64,000 nucleotides of DNA, taken from contig NZ_JABGCG010000001.1 in assembly GCF_019799925.1 (NCBI RefSeq), positions 1-64,000 on the forward strand, read 5' to 3'. Of this stretch, positions 26,665 to 34,873 are shown piece after piece. A program made the position numbers and the translations under genes. Numbering within the stretch: the first letter of the stretch is position 1; the number at the start of each line of letters is the position of its first letter. This DNA is from Blastococcus sp. CPCC 205250 (lineage in GTDB: Bacteria; Actinomycetota; Actinomycetes; Mycobacteriales; Geodermatophilaceae). Below the pieces are notes generated by a model, which was not told the DNA's origin, did no database searches, and was given only the letters and a program-made list of their open reading frames with translations.

Positions 26665-27447
26665 CTAGACGAGGGCGGCGGCGACCAGCAGCACGACGGT
26701 CGCCGCCGTCTCGCCCATCGCGCCCATCACGTCCCCGTTCACCCCGCCGAGCCGGGCGCTGGCACGCGCCCGCAACGCCTCGGCGGCCAGCAGTCCCACC
26801 GCCGCTGCCACGAGCAGCCGCCAGGCCAGGTCCGGTCCGCTGACCAGCCACCCCGCGCCGCCGACGAGCGCGGCCGCCACCAGGACCCAGCCCGCCAGCC
26901 ACGGCACCGACACCGTGCCGGCCACCGCCCGGCCCAGCGACGACCCCTCGGCCGTGGGCACCCCGGGGAGGCCGGCCCGCGTCATCACCAGCCGCGCGAC
27001 CACGACCGCCGTCCACAGTGCGACCCAGCCGCCGTCTCCGGCGAGCAGCGCCGCGCCCGCGGTGACCTGCAGCAGGAGCGTGAGCACCAGGGTGAGCACG
27101 CCGAAGGGCCCGACGTCGCCCTGCCTCATCACCTGCAGCGCGCGCTCGCGGCCCCGCAGCGGGCCCAGCCCGTCGGCGGTGTCGGCCAGACCGTCCAGGT
27201 GCAGGCCACGGGTGAGCGCGGCCAGCACGGCGACGTCGACCACCGCGCCGGTCAGCGGCGAGACCAGCCGGCTGCCCGCCACGGCAGCGCCGGTGGCGAG
27301 CCCACCCAGCGCCAGCCCGACCAGCGGTGCCCACGGCAGCACGCCCCGCGCGGAGGTCGCGGCACCGGCCGGTACGCGCAGCACGGTGAGCAGCGCCGCG
27401 GACTCCAGCGGCCCGGTCCACGGCCGGCGCCGGCCCGGCCCGCTCAC
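26665..27447 (-). CDS. cobS: Adenosylcobinamide-GDP ribazoletransferase (CobS/CobV)
   Basis: Membrane enzyme that joins alpha-ribazole (phosphate) to adenosylcobinamide-GDP, the last assembly step of B12. The 260-residue protein has the diagnostic RGLHLDGLADTADGLG followed by RERALQVMRQGDVGPFGVL, and several hydrophobic helices. GTG 27447 overlaps the cobU stop by four bases. Together with cobU and the upstream phosphatase it forms a nucleotide-loop operon. Confidence 0.94.
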   Translation of the reverse strand: MSGPGRRRPWTGPLESAALLTVLRVPAGAATSARGVLPWAPLVGLALGGLATGAAVAGSRLVSPLTGAVVDVAVLAALTRGLHLDGLADTADGLGPLRGRERALQVMRQGDVGPFGVLTLVLTLLLQVTAGAALLAGDGGWVALWTAVVVARLVMTRAGLPGVPTAEGSSLGRAVAGTVSVPWLAGWVLVAAALVGGAGWLVSGPDLAWRLLVAAAVGLLAAEALRARASARLGGVNGDVMGAMGETAATVVLLVAAALV

Positions 27448-27965
27448 CGCAGGCGCTGCGGCAACCCGGCGACGACGAACCACACCTCGTCGGCGGTGCC
27501 GGCCAGCCGCTGGTTGACCTCGCCCAGGGTGTCCCGGAACAGCCGCCCGGCACGCGTCTCGGGCACCACGCCCAGCCCCACCTCGTCGCTCACGGCCACG
27601 ACGTGGGCCGGGGTCATCGTCCAGGCGTTCACCAGGGCGTCGCAGCGGCCGGCCAGCCGCTGCGACGCCTCCGGCGAGTCGGTCCACACCCCGGTCTCGT
27701 CCATGAGGGCGGCCACCCACGTGGTCACGCTGTCGACCAGGACGGTGCCGCCGCGCAGGAGGTCGCTGGGTGCGGTGGTCTCCAGCGTGGTCCACGCGGC
27801 CGGGCGTCGCGCACGGTGAGCGGCGATCCGCGCCGCCCACTCGGCGTCACCGGGCACCGGGGCCGAGGCGGCCAGGTAGACGACGTCGGCCCGGTCGGCG
27901 ACCAGCGACTCCGCGTGCGCGGACTTCCCCGACCGCGATCCGCCGAGCACCAGCACCCGGCTCAC
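27444..27965 (-). CDS. cobU: Adenosylcobinamide kinase / adenosylcobinamide-phosphate guanylyltransferase
   Basis: Phosphorylates adenosylcobinamide and adds GMP to give adenosylcobinamide-GDP (CobU/CobP). The 173-residue protein starts RVLVLGGSRSGKSAHAE, a P-loop, and later has DSVTTWVAALM and VAVSDEVGLGVVPETRAGRLFRD-type residues, the CobU signature (written here in parts: VSDEVGLGVVPETRAG and RLFRDTLGEVNQRLA). It overlaps its neighbours by four bases on both sides, giving tight coupling. Confidence 0.94.
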   Translation of the reverse strand: MSRVLVLGGSRSGKSAHAESLVADRADVVYLAASAPVPGDAEWAARIAAHRARRPAAWTTLETTAPSDLLRGGTVLVDSVTTWVAALMDETGVWTDSPEASQRLAGRCDALVNAWTMTPAHVVAVSDEVGLGVVPETRAGRLFRDTLGEVNQRLAGTADEVWFVVAGLPQRLR

Positions 27966-28513
27966 CGGCAGATCTCCAGGCGGGTGACCGTGCCGTTGTG
28001 CGGGGTGATCGCCGGCATCGCGTCCGGGCCGAGTCCGCCCGCGACCGCCTGCGCGGCACGGATGGTGTCGCCGTGCGTGACCAGGGCGACGACGTCGGCG
28101 GGACGCTCGGCGCAGAGGTGTTCCAGGTAGGCGGCGACCCGGCCGTGCAGCTCCGCGAGGCTCTCCCCGCCCTCGGCCGCCCAGTGCGGATCGGTCCAGT
28201 CCACGACGTCCCACAGCTCCCGCGAGGGTCGCCCCTCCAGCACGCCGTAGCCCTGCTCGCGCAGCGCCGGCGTGGTGCTCATGGTCAGCCCCGTCGCCCG
28301 GGCGCAGTGCTCGGCGGTCTGCACCGCCCGGTGCAGGTCGCTGGAGACGAGCACCCCCGGCGCCAGCCCGGCCAGCTCACGGGCGGCCGAGGCGGCCTGT
28401 GCGTGGCCGAGGTCGGTGAGCGGTACGCCGGCGGTCTGGCCCTGCAGCAGCCCGGCCGCGTTCCACTCGCTCTGCCCGTGGCGGACCAGCAGGAGGGTGA
28501 GCGGTCGGGACAT
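27962..28513 (-). CDS. Histidine phosphatase family protein (possible alpha-ribazole phosphatase, CobC-like)
   Basis: A 183-residue histidine (acid) phosphatase/phosphoglycerate-mutase fold. LLLVRHGQSEWNAAGLLQGQ holds the RHG with the phosphorylated histidine, and ALVTHGDTIRAAQAV the second one; SSDLHRAVQTAEHCA and GVLEGRPSREL complete the pattern. Placement at the head of a cobU-cobS operon suggests removal of the alpha-ribazole 5'-phosphate or cobalamin 5'-phosphate, but the fold also serves many other substrates. The start is ATG 28513. Confidence 0.85.
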   Translation of the reverse strand: MSRPLTLLLVRHGQSEWNAAGLLQGQTAGVPLTDLGHAQAASAARELAGLAPGVLVSSDLHRAVQTAEHCARATGLTMSTTPALREQGYGVLEGRPSRELWDVVDWTDPHWAAEGGESLAELHGRVAAYLEHLCAERPADVVALVTHGDTIRAAQAVAGGLGPDAMPAITPHNGTVTRLEICR

Positions 28514-28563
28514 GGCAGGCGCAGCGTAGTCGGGCGCCCGGCCGGTGCCGTGCCGCCGGACCA

Positions 28564-28623
28564 GGGGTCGTCGGTCGAGGGGTCGTCGGTCGAGGGGTCG
28601 TCGGTCGAGGGGTCGTCGGTCCA
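28564..28623. repeat. 15-bp tandem repeat, four copies
   Basis: GGGGTCGTCGGTCGA is repeated four times head to tail (28564-28578, 28579-28593, 28594-28608, 28609-28623; the last ends in CCA). It fills the 216-base gap between the divergent phosphatase and Fic-like genes. The 15-base unit keeps frame; read in translation it gives a short repeating peptide, but no gene there is supported. Confidence 0.85.
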
Positions 28624-28729
28624 GGTGCCGCCGCCGGATCGAGTGCCGCCTGGTCGGGTGCCGCTGGACAGGTGCCGCTCCGGCGAGGACCCCGACGCGT
28701 GCGCCGTGGGGCCTCGTACCGTCGTCGCC

Positions 28730-29515
28730 GTGAGCATCCCCGTCCGCCCCGGCGCCCCGGCCGCCCCGCGCACCGCCGCACCCGACCCGCTGGCCCCGCT
28801 GCTGGACCTGCCGGGGGTCCGGGACGCCGCCGAGGCGGCCCGGTCGGCGATCGACCGGTTGCTGCGGCACCGGCTCATGCGCAACCGGTCGGCCGAGGTG
28901 AGCGCCGAGTCCGCGCTGCGGGGCGCCCGCGCCTCGGCCGCCCTCGAGGGGGTCGACGTCCCGCTGGCCGACGTCCGCGCCGGCGGGGTCGACGACCCGG
29001 TCGTGCAGGGCGCGCTGCGCGCATCGGTGGCGCTGGGCTCTCTCGTCGAGACGTGGTCCCGCGCGCCCGGCCAGGTGCTGGCCCGCCTGCACGTGCTGGC
29101 GGCCGCCGACCTCGCCGACTCCGCCGACCTCGGCCGGCCCGGACCGCACGCGGGCCCGCGGCTGTCGGGCCTGTTCGGCGTGGTGACCGGGGCCAGCACG
29201 GTGCCGGCCGTCCTGGTCGCCGGGCTGGTGCACGGCGAACTGGCAGCGCTGGCGCCCTTCGGCACGGCCGACGGCGTCGTGGCGCGGGCCGCCGGGCGGC
29301 TCACCGGCATCGACCGTGGCCTCGACCCCAAGGCCGTCTCCGTGCCCGAGGTGGGCTTCGCCGAGCTGGGTCGCGAGGCCTACGCCGAGGCGCTGGCCGG
29401 GTACGCGTCGGGCGAGCCCGGGGGAGTGGCCGCGTGGCTGGTGCACTGCTGCCGCGCCACCGAGCACGGCGCCGTCGAGGGCCTGGCCGTGGCCGAGGCG
29501 ATCATGCGCGGCTGA
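28730..29515 (+). CDS. Fic-like conserved actinobacterial protein (often named 'oxidoreductase')
   Basis: A 261-residue all-helical protein. SAESALRGARASAALEGVDVP resembles the N-terminal inhibitory/anti-Fic region, and VHGELAALAPFGTADGVVARAAGRL sits where Fic enzymes have HPFxxGNGRxxR. Most catalytic residues (the His and the GNGR loop) are altered, so AMPylation activity is doubtful. A TACCGT box ends seven bases before GTG 28730, suggesting a leaderless transcript. It is convergent with a HAD-IB gene, an arrangement commonly seen beside the ssd-tad cluster. Confidence 0.65.
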   Translation: MSIPVRPGAPAAPRTAAPDPLAPLLDLPGVRDAAEAARSAIDRLLRHRLMRNRSAEVSAESALRGARASAALEGVDVPLADVRAGGVDDPVVQGALRASVALGSLVETWSRAPGQVLARLHVLAAADLADSADLGRPGPHAGPRLSGLFGVVTGASTVPAVLVAGLVHGELAALAPFGTADGVVARAAGRLTGIDRGLDPKAVSVPEVGFAELGREAYAEALAGYASGEPGGVAAWLVHCCRATEHGAVEGLAVAEAIMRG

Positions 29516-29586
29516 CCGCTGCCCCGCGCGGGCGTACGGGCCCAGCAGGTGGCGACGTCCCGCTGCGGGCGGCGTCGATCGGCGCG

Positions 29587-30432
29587 TCAGGCGCCGCGGC
29601 GGCGCCGTCGTCCGGGGACGGGCGTGGGAGCCGCGGGAACGGCGGCCTCGCGCAGCGCGCGACGGCGGGCGTACCAGGCCAGCCCCACGACGGCGGCGCC
29701 GACGCCCATCGCGGCGCCGGTCACGACCGGCGCCGTCGGCACCGCGAAGCGCGAGCGCATGGACACCGGGCGGCTGAAGGTCAGCACCGGCCAGCCCCGC
29801 TCGACCGCGGCCCTGCGCAGCCCGCGGTCGGGGTTGACCGCGGTCGGGTGGCCGACGGCCGACAGCATGGGCAGGTCGGTGACGGAGTCGCTGTAGGCGT
29901 AGCAGTCGGCCAGGTCGTAGCCGCTCTCGGCGGCCACCTCGCGCATAGCGACGGCCTTGTTCTCCGCGTAGGCGTAGAAGTCGATCTCGCCGGTGTAGCG
30001 GCCGTCCACGGTGACCATGCGGGTGGCGACCACCCGGTCGGCCCCGAGCATCTCGCCGATCGGCGCCACCATCTCGGCGCCGCTGCTGGAGACGATGACG
30101 ATCTCCCGCCCGGCGGCGCGGTGCTCCTCGATCAGGTCGGCGGCCTCGGCGTAGACGAGCGGGTCGACGATCTCGTGGAGGGTCTCCCGGACGATCTCGT
30201 GCACGGTCGCGACGTCCCACCCGGTGCACATCCGGGTGATCTGCGAGCGCATCCGCTCCATCTGGTCGGCGTCCGCGCCGGCCAGCGAGAAGACGAACTG
30301 GGCGTAGGCGCCCTTGAGCACGGTCCGCCGGTTGATCAGCCCGCCCTCGAAGAACGGACGCCCGAAGGCCAGGGTGCTGGACTTGGCGATGATCGTCTTG
30401 TCCAGGTCGAAGAACGCCGCTGCGCGGGTCAC
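29587..30432 (-). CDS. HAD-IB family hydrolase (SerB-like)
   Basis: A 281-residue HAD subfamily IB phosphatase. Motif I is AAFFDLDKTIIAKSSTLAFG, motif II IVIVSSSGAEMVAP, motif IV CYAYSDSVTDLPMLSAVG. A hydrophobic segment (VVTGAAMGVGAAVVGLAWYA) near the C-terminus, followed by Arg residues, suggests a membrane anchor. Homologues with this anchor neighbour ssd/tad loci in actinobacteria; some relatives act on phospholipids, but the substrate here is unknown. Confidence 0.85.
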   Translation of the reverse strand: MTRAAAFFDLDKTIIAKSSTLAFGRPFFEGGLINRRTVLKGAYAQFVFSLAGADADQMERMRSQITRMCTGWDVATVHEIVRETLHEIVDPLVYAEAADLIEEHRAAGREIVIVSSSGAEMVAPIGEMLGADRVVATRMVTVDGRYTGEIDFYAYAENKAVAMREVAAESGYDLADCYAYSDSVTDLPMLSAVGHPTAVNPDRGLRRAAVERGWPVLTFSRPVSMRSRFAVPTAPVVTGAAMGVGAAVVGLAWYARRRALREAAVPAAPTPVPGRRRRRGA

Positions 30433-30558
30433 GGTTCACGACTGTAGGGGGACACCCCGGGTGTGACGGAGGCCATGCCGCTGTCCACACCCGTTCGGGT
30501 CATCCACAGATCACACCGGCCACTCGCGACCCCGCCCGCCCCGCCGTGAGCTGGCCGG

Positions 30559-31656
30559 GTGTCCGCACCCAGCCGCGCCCGCCCCCTGCTCGTGAGTGCC
30601 GACGAGGAGCTGCTCGACGAGGCCCTCCGGCTCCTGGCCGCCGCCGGCGCCGAGCCGGAGGTCGCCACCGCCGGCCCGGCGCTGCGGCGGGCGCACCGCG
30701 AGGCGCCGCTGGTGCTGCTGGGCGCCGACGTCCTCGGCACCGGACCGGTCCGCGCCCTGCCGCGCCGGCCCGGTGTCGTGGTGGTGGCCCGCGCCGACCT
30801 GCCACCCGCCGGCTGGGCCGCCGCCGTCGAGCTCGGCGTCGAGCGGGTGGCGGTCCTGCCCGGTGACGAGGCGTGGGTGCTGCAGCGGGCCGGGACGGCG
30901 CTGCGCGACCCGGTGGACCGGGGCCGGCTGGTCGTGGTGGGCGGCGCCTGCGGTGGTGCCGGCGCCAGCACCCTGGCCGCCGCGGTGGCGCTCGTCGCGG
31001 CGGCCGAGGGCGGGCGGGGGGCGCTGCTGGTCGACGGCGACCCCTTCGGGGGCGGACTGGACCTGCTCGTGGGCGCGGAGGGTGTCGAGGGGCTGCGCTG
31101 GCCCGACCTCGACGGGCTGCGCGGCCGGGTCTCCGGGGAGGCGGTCATGGCCGCCCTGCCCACGGTCGGCGGGGTCGGGGTCCTGGCCGCCTCCCGCTCG
31201 GCCGCCGCGCCGCCGTCCGCGGAGGCCGTCGCGGCCGTGGTGGAGGCAGGCCGCTCGGGCGGCTGGCCGGTGGTCGTCGACCTGTCCCGGAGCCCGGGGC
31301 CGGCCGGCGCCGCCGTCACCGAGGCAGTGCTCGCCGACGCCGACCTCGCCGTGCTCGTGGTGCCGGCCCGGGTGCGCGCCGCCTGCGCGGCCCACGTCCT
31401 GGTGGACGGCGATCCCGGCGGGGGCCTGGCGGCCTGGGGGGCTGCGCAGCTGGTCGTGCGCCCGGTCCGGGATAGGCTGGCCGCCGCGGAGGTGGCCGGC
31501 GTGGTGGGGCGGCCGGTGCTCGCCGAGCTGTCCCACGACCGGTCGGTGGTCCGGCGGGCGGAGCGGGGCGAGCCCCCACACACCGGCCGGCGCACCCCGA
31601 CGGGAGGCGCTGCGCGGGCGGTGCTCGCCGCGCTGCCCGCGGGGGTGGGCGCGTGA
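30559..31656 (+). CDS. ssd: Septum-site-determining protein Ssd / TadZ-like ATPase
   Basis: A 365-residue MinD/ParA-related protein at the head of the Tad operon. An N-terminal receiver-like part (residues 1-110) precedes a P-loop-like VVVGGACGGAGASTLAAAVA (deviant Walker A lacking the usual Lys at GKG), then GALLVDGDPFGGGLDLLVG. In mycobacteria Ssd affects septum placement; in Tad systems TadZ places the pilus machine. GTG 30559 start; its stop overlaps tadA by four bases. Confidence 0.85.
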   Translation: MSAPSRARPLLVSADEELLDEALRLLAAAGAEPEVATAGPALRRAHREAPLVLLGADVLGTGPVRALPRRPGVVVVARADLPPAGWAAAVELGVERVAVLPGDEAWVLQRAGTALRDPVDRGRLVVVGGACGGAGASTLAAAVALVAAAEGGRGALLVDGDPFGGGLDLLVGAEGVEGLRWPDLDGLRGRVSGEAVMAALPTVGGVGVLAASRSAAAPPSAEAVAAVVEAGRSGGWPVVVDLSRSPGPAGAAVTEAVLADADLAVLVVPARVRAACAAHVLVDGDPGGGLAAWGAAQLVVRPVRDRLAAAEVAGVVGRPVLAELSHDRSVVRRAERGEPPHTGRRTPTGGAARAVLAALPAGVGA

Positions 31657-32873
31657 CCGGCTCTGTCGGCCCCGTCACCGGCCCCGTCACCGGCCCCGTC
31701 ACGGGCACCGGTCCGCCGGGCCGGGGTGCCGCCGGGCCGCCGCTGGTGGAGCGGGTCCGGGCACGGCTGGCCACCGGACCGGCGGCACCGAGCCGGTCGG
31801 CGGTCGCCGCGCTGGTGCGCGAGGAGGCGGGGAGCCTGGCCGGCGACGCCACGGTCCTCTCGGCCGTCCGCGCGGCGGTCGACGAGCTGTCCGGGGCCGG
31901 TCCCCTGGAGGAGTTGCTGCGCGCGCCCGGCACCAGCGACGTCCTGGTCAACGGCCCGGACGAGGTGTGGGTCGACCGCGGCGCGGGGCTGGAGCGCGCC
32001 GCCGTCCGGTTCCCCGACGACGACGCGGTCCGCCGGCTGGCGGTCCGGCTGGCCGCTGCGGCCGGCCGGCGCCTGGACGACGCGGCCCCCTGGGTCGACG
32101 CAGGCCTGCCCGACGGCACCCGGCTGCACGCGGTGCTGTCGCCGGTGTCCGCGCGCGGTACCTGCCTGTCCCTGCGGGTGCTCCGCCGCTGCTCGCTGGG
32201 CCTGGACGACCTCGCCGACCGCGGCACGCTGCCGGGGGAGTCCGGCGCGCTGTTGCGGGCCGTCGTCGCCGCCCGGCTGGCCTTCCTCGTCACCGGGGGC
32301 ACCGGCTCGGGGAAGACCACGCTGCTGTCGGCGCTGCTCGGCCTGGTCGACCGCGGGGAGCGGATCGTGGTCTGCGAGGACGCTCCCGAGCTGACCCCCG
32401 ACCACCCGCACGTCGTCGGCCTCGTCACCCGCCCACCCAACGTCGAGGGCGTCGGCGCCGTGGGGCTGCGCGACCTGGTCCGCCAGGCCCTGCGGATGCG
32501 CCCCGACCGGCTGGTGGTCGGCGAGGTCCGCGGCGCGGAGGTCACCGACCTCCTGGCCGCGCTGAACACCGGCCACGACGGCGGGTGCGGGACCCTGCAC
32601 GCCAACCGGTCCGCCGAGGTGCCCGCCCGGCTCGAGGCCCTCGGTGTCGCGGCCGGCTTGGACCGCCCGGCGGTGCACAGCCAGGCCGCCGCGGCCCTCG
32701 CCGTCGTGGTGCACCTGCGCCGCACCGCCGGGGTGCGCCGGGTCGAGGAGCTGGGCGTCGTCCGCCGGGCCGGTGACCTCGTCGTGGTGGAACCGGCCTG
32801 GCGGGCCGACGGAGCCGACTGCCCCGGTCGCCGCCGGCTCGACGAGCTCGTGGGCGCCGGTGGCGTGGGATGA
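31653..32873 (+). CDS. tadA: TadA-type secretion/pilus ATPase
   Basis: Cytoplasmic motor ATPase for Flp/Tad pilus assembly, type II/IV secretion family. The N-terminus holds a (GPVT)n repeat. Walker A is VTGGTGSGKTTLLSALLG with Lys221; VVCEDAPELTPDHPHVVGL is the Asp box and RPDRLVVGEVRGAEVTDLLA the Walker B, with GHDGGCGTLHANRSAEVPAR as the His box. The 406 residues are typical for actinobacterial TadA. It overlaps ssd and tadB by four bases each. Confidence 0.95.
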   Translation: MTGSVGPVTGPVTGPVTGTGPPGRGAAGPPLVERVRARLATGPAAPSRSAVAALVREEAGSLAGDATVLSAVRAAVDELSGAGPLEELLRAPGTSDVLVNGPDEVWVDRGAGLERAAVRFPDDDAVRRLAVRLAAAAGRRLDDAAPWVDAGLPDGTRLHAVLSPVSARGTCLSLRVLRRCSLGLDDLADRGTLPGESGALLRAVVAARLAFLVTGGTGSGKTTLLSALLGLVDRGERIVVCEDAPELTPDHPHVVGLVTRPPNVEGVGAVGLRDLVRQALRMRPDRLVVGEVRGAEVTDLLAALNTGHDGGCGTLHANRSAEVPARLEALGVAAGLDRPAVHSQAAAALAVVVHLRRTAGVRRVEELGVVRRAGDLVVVEPAWRADGADCPGRRRLDELVGAGGVG

Positions 32874-33673
32874 CCGGGTCGTCCGGGATGGGGCCCGCCG
32901 TGCCGCTCCTGGTGGCCGCCGCCCTGCTGCTGTGGCCGGGACGACCGGCCCGGACGCGCATCGGGGTGCCGGCCGGTGCCCGGCGGACGGCGTCGTGGGA
33001 CGCGCTGCCCGCACCGGCGGGCGCCGCCGCGCTGGCGGCGTTGTGCGCCGGCCTGGCGAGCACCCCGCTGGTCGCGGCGCTGGCGGGGGCGACCGCGGCC
33101 GCCGCGGTCACGACCCGGCGGCGGGGTCGTCGAGCTGCGGCCGAGGAGGAGCGGATCGCCGCGCTCACCGAGGCGCTCGGGGCCCTCGCCGCGGAACTGC
33201 GCAGCGGGCGCCCGCTCGACGACGCCGCCGCCGCGGCCGCCGCCGCGTGCGGCGACCCGGCAGGCGCCGATGCGGTGGTCCGGGCGGTGCGTGCGCCGGG
33301 CTCGGTCCCCGCCCCCACAGCGGACGCCGGCGCCCTCGAGGCGGCGGTGGCCCGGCTGGCCGCCGGCGTGCAGCTGAGCGTCCGCACCGGCTGCTCCCTG
33401 GCCGCGGTGGTCGGTGCGGTCGAGGACGACCTCCGCGCCCGTGCCCGGCACCGGCTGGACCTGCGGTCGGCACTCGCGGGGCCGCGGGCGAGTGCGGCCC
33501 TGCTGGCCGGCCTGCCGGTGCTGGCCCTGCTCATGGGCAGCGGGATCGGCGCCGACCCGTGGGGTGTCCTGACCACGACCGGCACCGGCCAGGTGCTGCT
33601 CCTGGTCGGCGTGGCCCTGGAGGCGGCGGGGCTCGCCTGGACCGCGCGACTGGTCCGCCGGGTGGCCCGGTGA
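32870..33673 (+). CDS. tadB: TadB-type inner-membrane platform protein (T2SS F domain)
   Basis: A 267-residue membrane protein of the type II secretion F family. Hydrophobic helices lie near residues 8-25, 45-70 and in two helices at the C-terminus (ASAALLAGLPVLALLMGSG, VLLLVGVALEAAGLAWTARL). The central part ELRSGRPLDDAAAAAAAACG and VQLSVRTGCSLAAVVGAVED is the F-domain helix pair. It forms the pilus platform with TadC. The ATG start overlaps tadA by four bases. Confidence 0.88.
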   Translation: MTGSSGMGPAVPLLVAAALLLWPGRPARTRIGVPAGARRTASWDALPAPAGAAALAALCAGLASTPLVAALAGATAAAAVTTRRRGRRAAAEEERIAALTEALGALAAELRSGRPLDDAAAAAAAACGDPAGADAVVRAVRAPGSVPAPTADAGALEAAVARLAAGVQLSVRTGCSLAAVVGAVEDDLRARARHRLDLRSALAGPRASAALLAGLPVLALLMGSGIGADPWGVLTTTGTGQVLLLVGVALEAAGLAWTARLVRRVAR

Positions 33674-34410
33674 CCCCGGACGTCGCCCTGGTCGCGGTCT
33701 GCGCTCTGGCTGCGGCGGCGCTGCTCCTCTGGTCCCCGTCACCCGGGCGGGCCCGGGTCCGTGCGCTGGTGCGGGCGCGGGCGCCGGCTCCCCAGCAGTC
33801 GGCCGGTGGCACGTCGGGAGGTCCGCGCGTGCGGGCGCTGCTCACCGCCGCGGCCGGCGCGGGCACGTTCCTGCTGCTCGGTGGCGTGCCGGGAGTGGTC
33901 GGCGGCCTGGGCGTCGCCGTCGGGATCGACCGGCTGCTCCGCCGGTCCGGCGGTGCCGAGGTCCGGCGGGCGCACGATGCGCTGGAGGACGAGCTGCCCG
34001 TGGCCTGCGACCTGCTCGCCGTGTGCCTGACCGCCGGGCTGCCCGTCGGTGGCGCGCTCGCCGCCGTGGCCACCGCTCTCCCGGGACCGCTGGGTGCCGA
34101 GCTCGCCGCGGTCGCCGGCCGCTACCGCCTCGGCTCGGCCGCCCGGGCGGCCTGGGCGGGCGTGCCGCCACCCGTGGCCGGCCTCGGCCGCATCGTGTCG
34201 CGCGCCGGGGAGTCCGGCTCGACGGTGGCCGTCGCGCTGCACGCCCTCGCCGCCGACTCGCGGGCCGCCCTCCGCGGCCGGACGGAGGCGGGGGTCCGCG
34301 CGGTCGGCGTCTGGGTGCTCGCCCCGTTGGGGGCGTGCTTCCTCCCCGCCTTCGTCTGCCTGGGCGTCGCCCCGGTGGTGCTCGGCATCGCGGCGGACGT
34401 CCTGCCGTGA
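33670..34410 (+). CDS. tadC: TadC-type inner-membrane platform protein (T2SS F domain)
   Basis: A 246-residue second F-domain platform protein. Diagnostic DELPVACDLLAVCLTAGLPV and IVSRAGESGSTVAVALHALA are present, with hydrophobic helices at the N-terminus and at WVLAPLGACFLPAFVCLGVA near the C-terminus. GTG 33670 overlaps the tadB stop by four bases. A 125-base gap then precedes the pilin gene, which could give room for a separate promoter or processing site. Confidence 0.88.
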   Translation: MTPDVALVAVCALAAAALLLWSPSPGRARVRALVRARAPAPQQSAGGTSGGPRVRALLTAAAGAGTFLLLGGVPGVVGGLGVAVGIDRLLRRSGGAEVRRAHDALEDELPVACDLLAVCLTAGLPVGGALAAVATALPGPLGAELAAVAGRYRLGSAARAAWAGVPPPVAGLGRIVSRAGESGSTVAVALHALAADSRAALRGRTEAGVRAVGVWVLAPLGACFLPAFVCLGVAPVVLGIAADVLP

Positions 34411-34535
34411 GCACCCGCCGCGATCCACAACCGGCAGCCCTCTCCACAGACCCCGCCGCTCGGTGGATCCGGACCGCCGGGGCCGCGACGGTCGACGAGG
34501 CGGCCCGGACGGCGGGCCCGATCCCAGGAGGACCC

Positions 34536-34871
34536 ATGACCACCGCACCCATGACCACGGCACCCATGACCACAGCACCCATGACCCGAGGACCCATGAG
34601 CGCGGTCCACGCGACCCACCCCGATGCCGCCGGCGTCGCAGCAGCCGGGTCCGCGCCCCCCGACGGCAGGCCGCCGGCGCGCGGTCGGCTCGCCCGCGGG
34701 TGGGCGAGGCTGGTCGCAGAGCCGGAGGCGGGGATGAGCACCGCCGAGTACGCGGTCGGCACGATCGCCGCCTGCGCCTTCGCCGCGGTGCTCTACAAGG
34801 TGGTGACCGGCGGGTCGATCGTCACCGCGCTCGGCGACCTGGTCGCCTCCGCGCTGGCCACGCTCTCCTGA
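34536..34871 (+). CDS. DUF4244 protein, Flp-type pilin
   Basis: The presumed major pilin (111 residues). The C-terminal part EAGMSTAEYAVGTIAACAFA matches Flp pilins: Gly, then a Glu five residues into a hydrophobic helix, as recognised by a prepilin peptidase. An unusual N-terminus consists of MTTAP repeats encoded by near-identical 15-base units, each starting with ATG. AGGAGG at 34527-34532 favours ATG 34536; a GAGGACCC before ATG 34596 could also drive initiation. No prepilin peptidase gene is seen in the window. Confidence 0.85.
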   Translation: MTTAPMTTAPMTTAPMTRGPMSAVHATHPDAAGVAAAGSAPPDGRPPARGRLARGWARLVAEPEAGMSTAEYAVGTIAACAFAAVLYKVVTGGSIVTALGDLVASALATLS

Positions 34872-34873
34872 CC

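Noticed and set aside
28564..28623. Possible CRISPR array
   Set aside because: The 15-base units are contiguous without spacers, and no cas genes are present.
29521..29586. Possible short gene between the Fic-like and HAD-IB genes
   Set aside because: The 66 bases hold only a convergent gap; no start with a ribosome site was seen.
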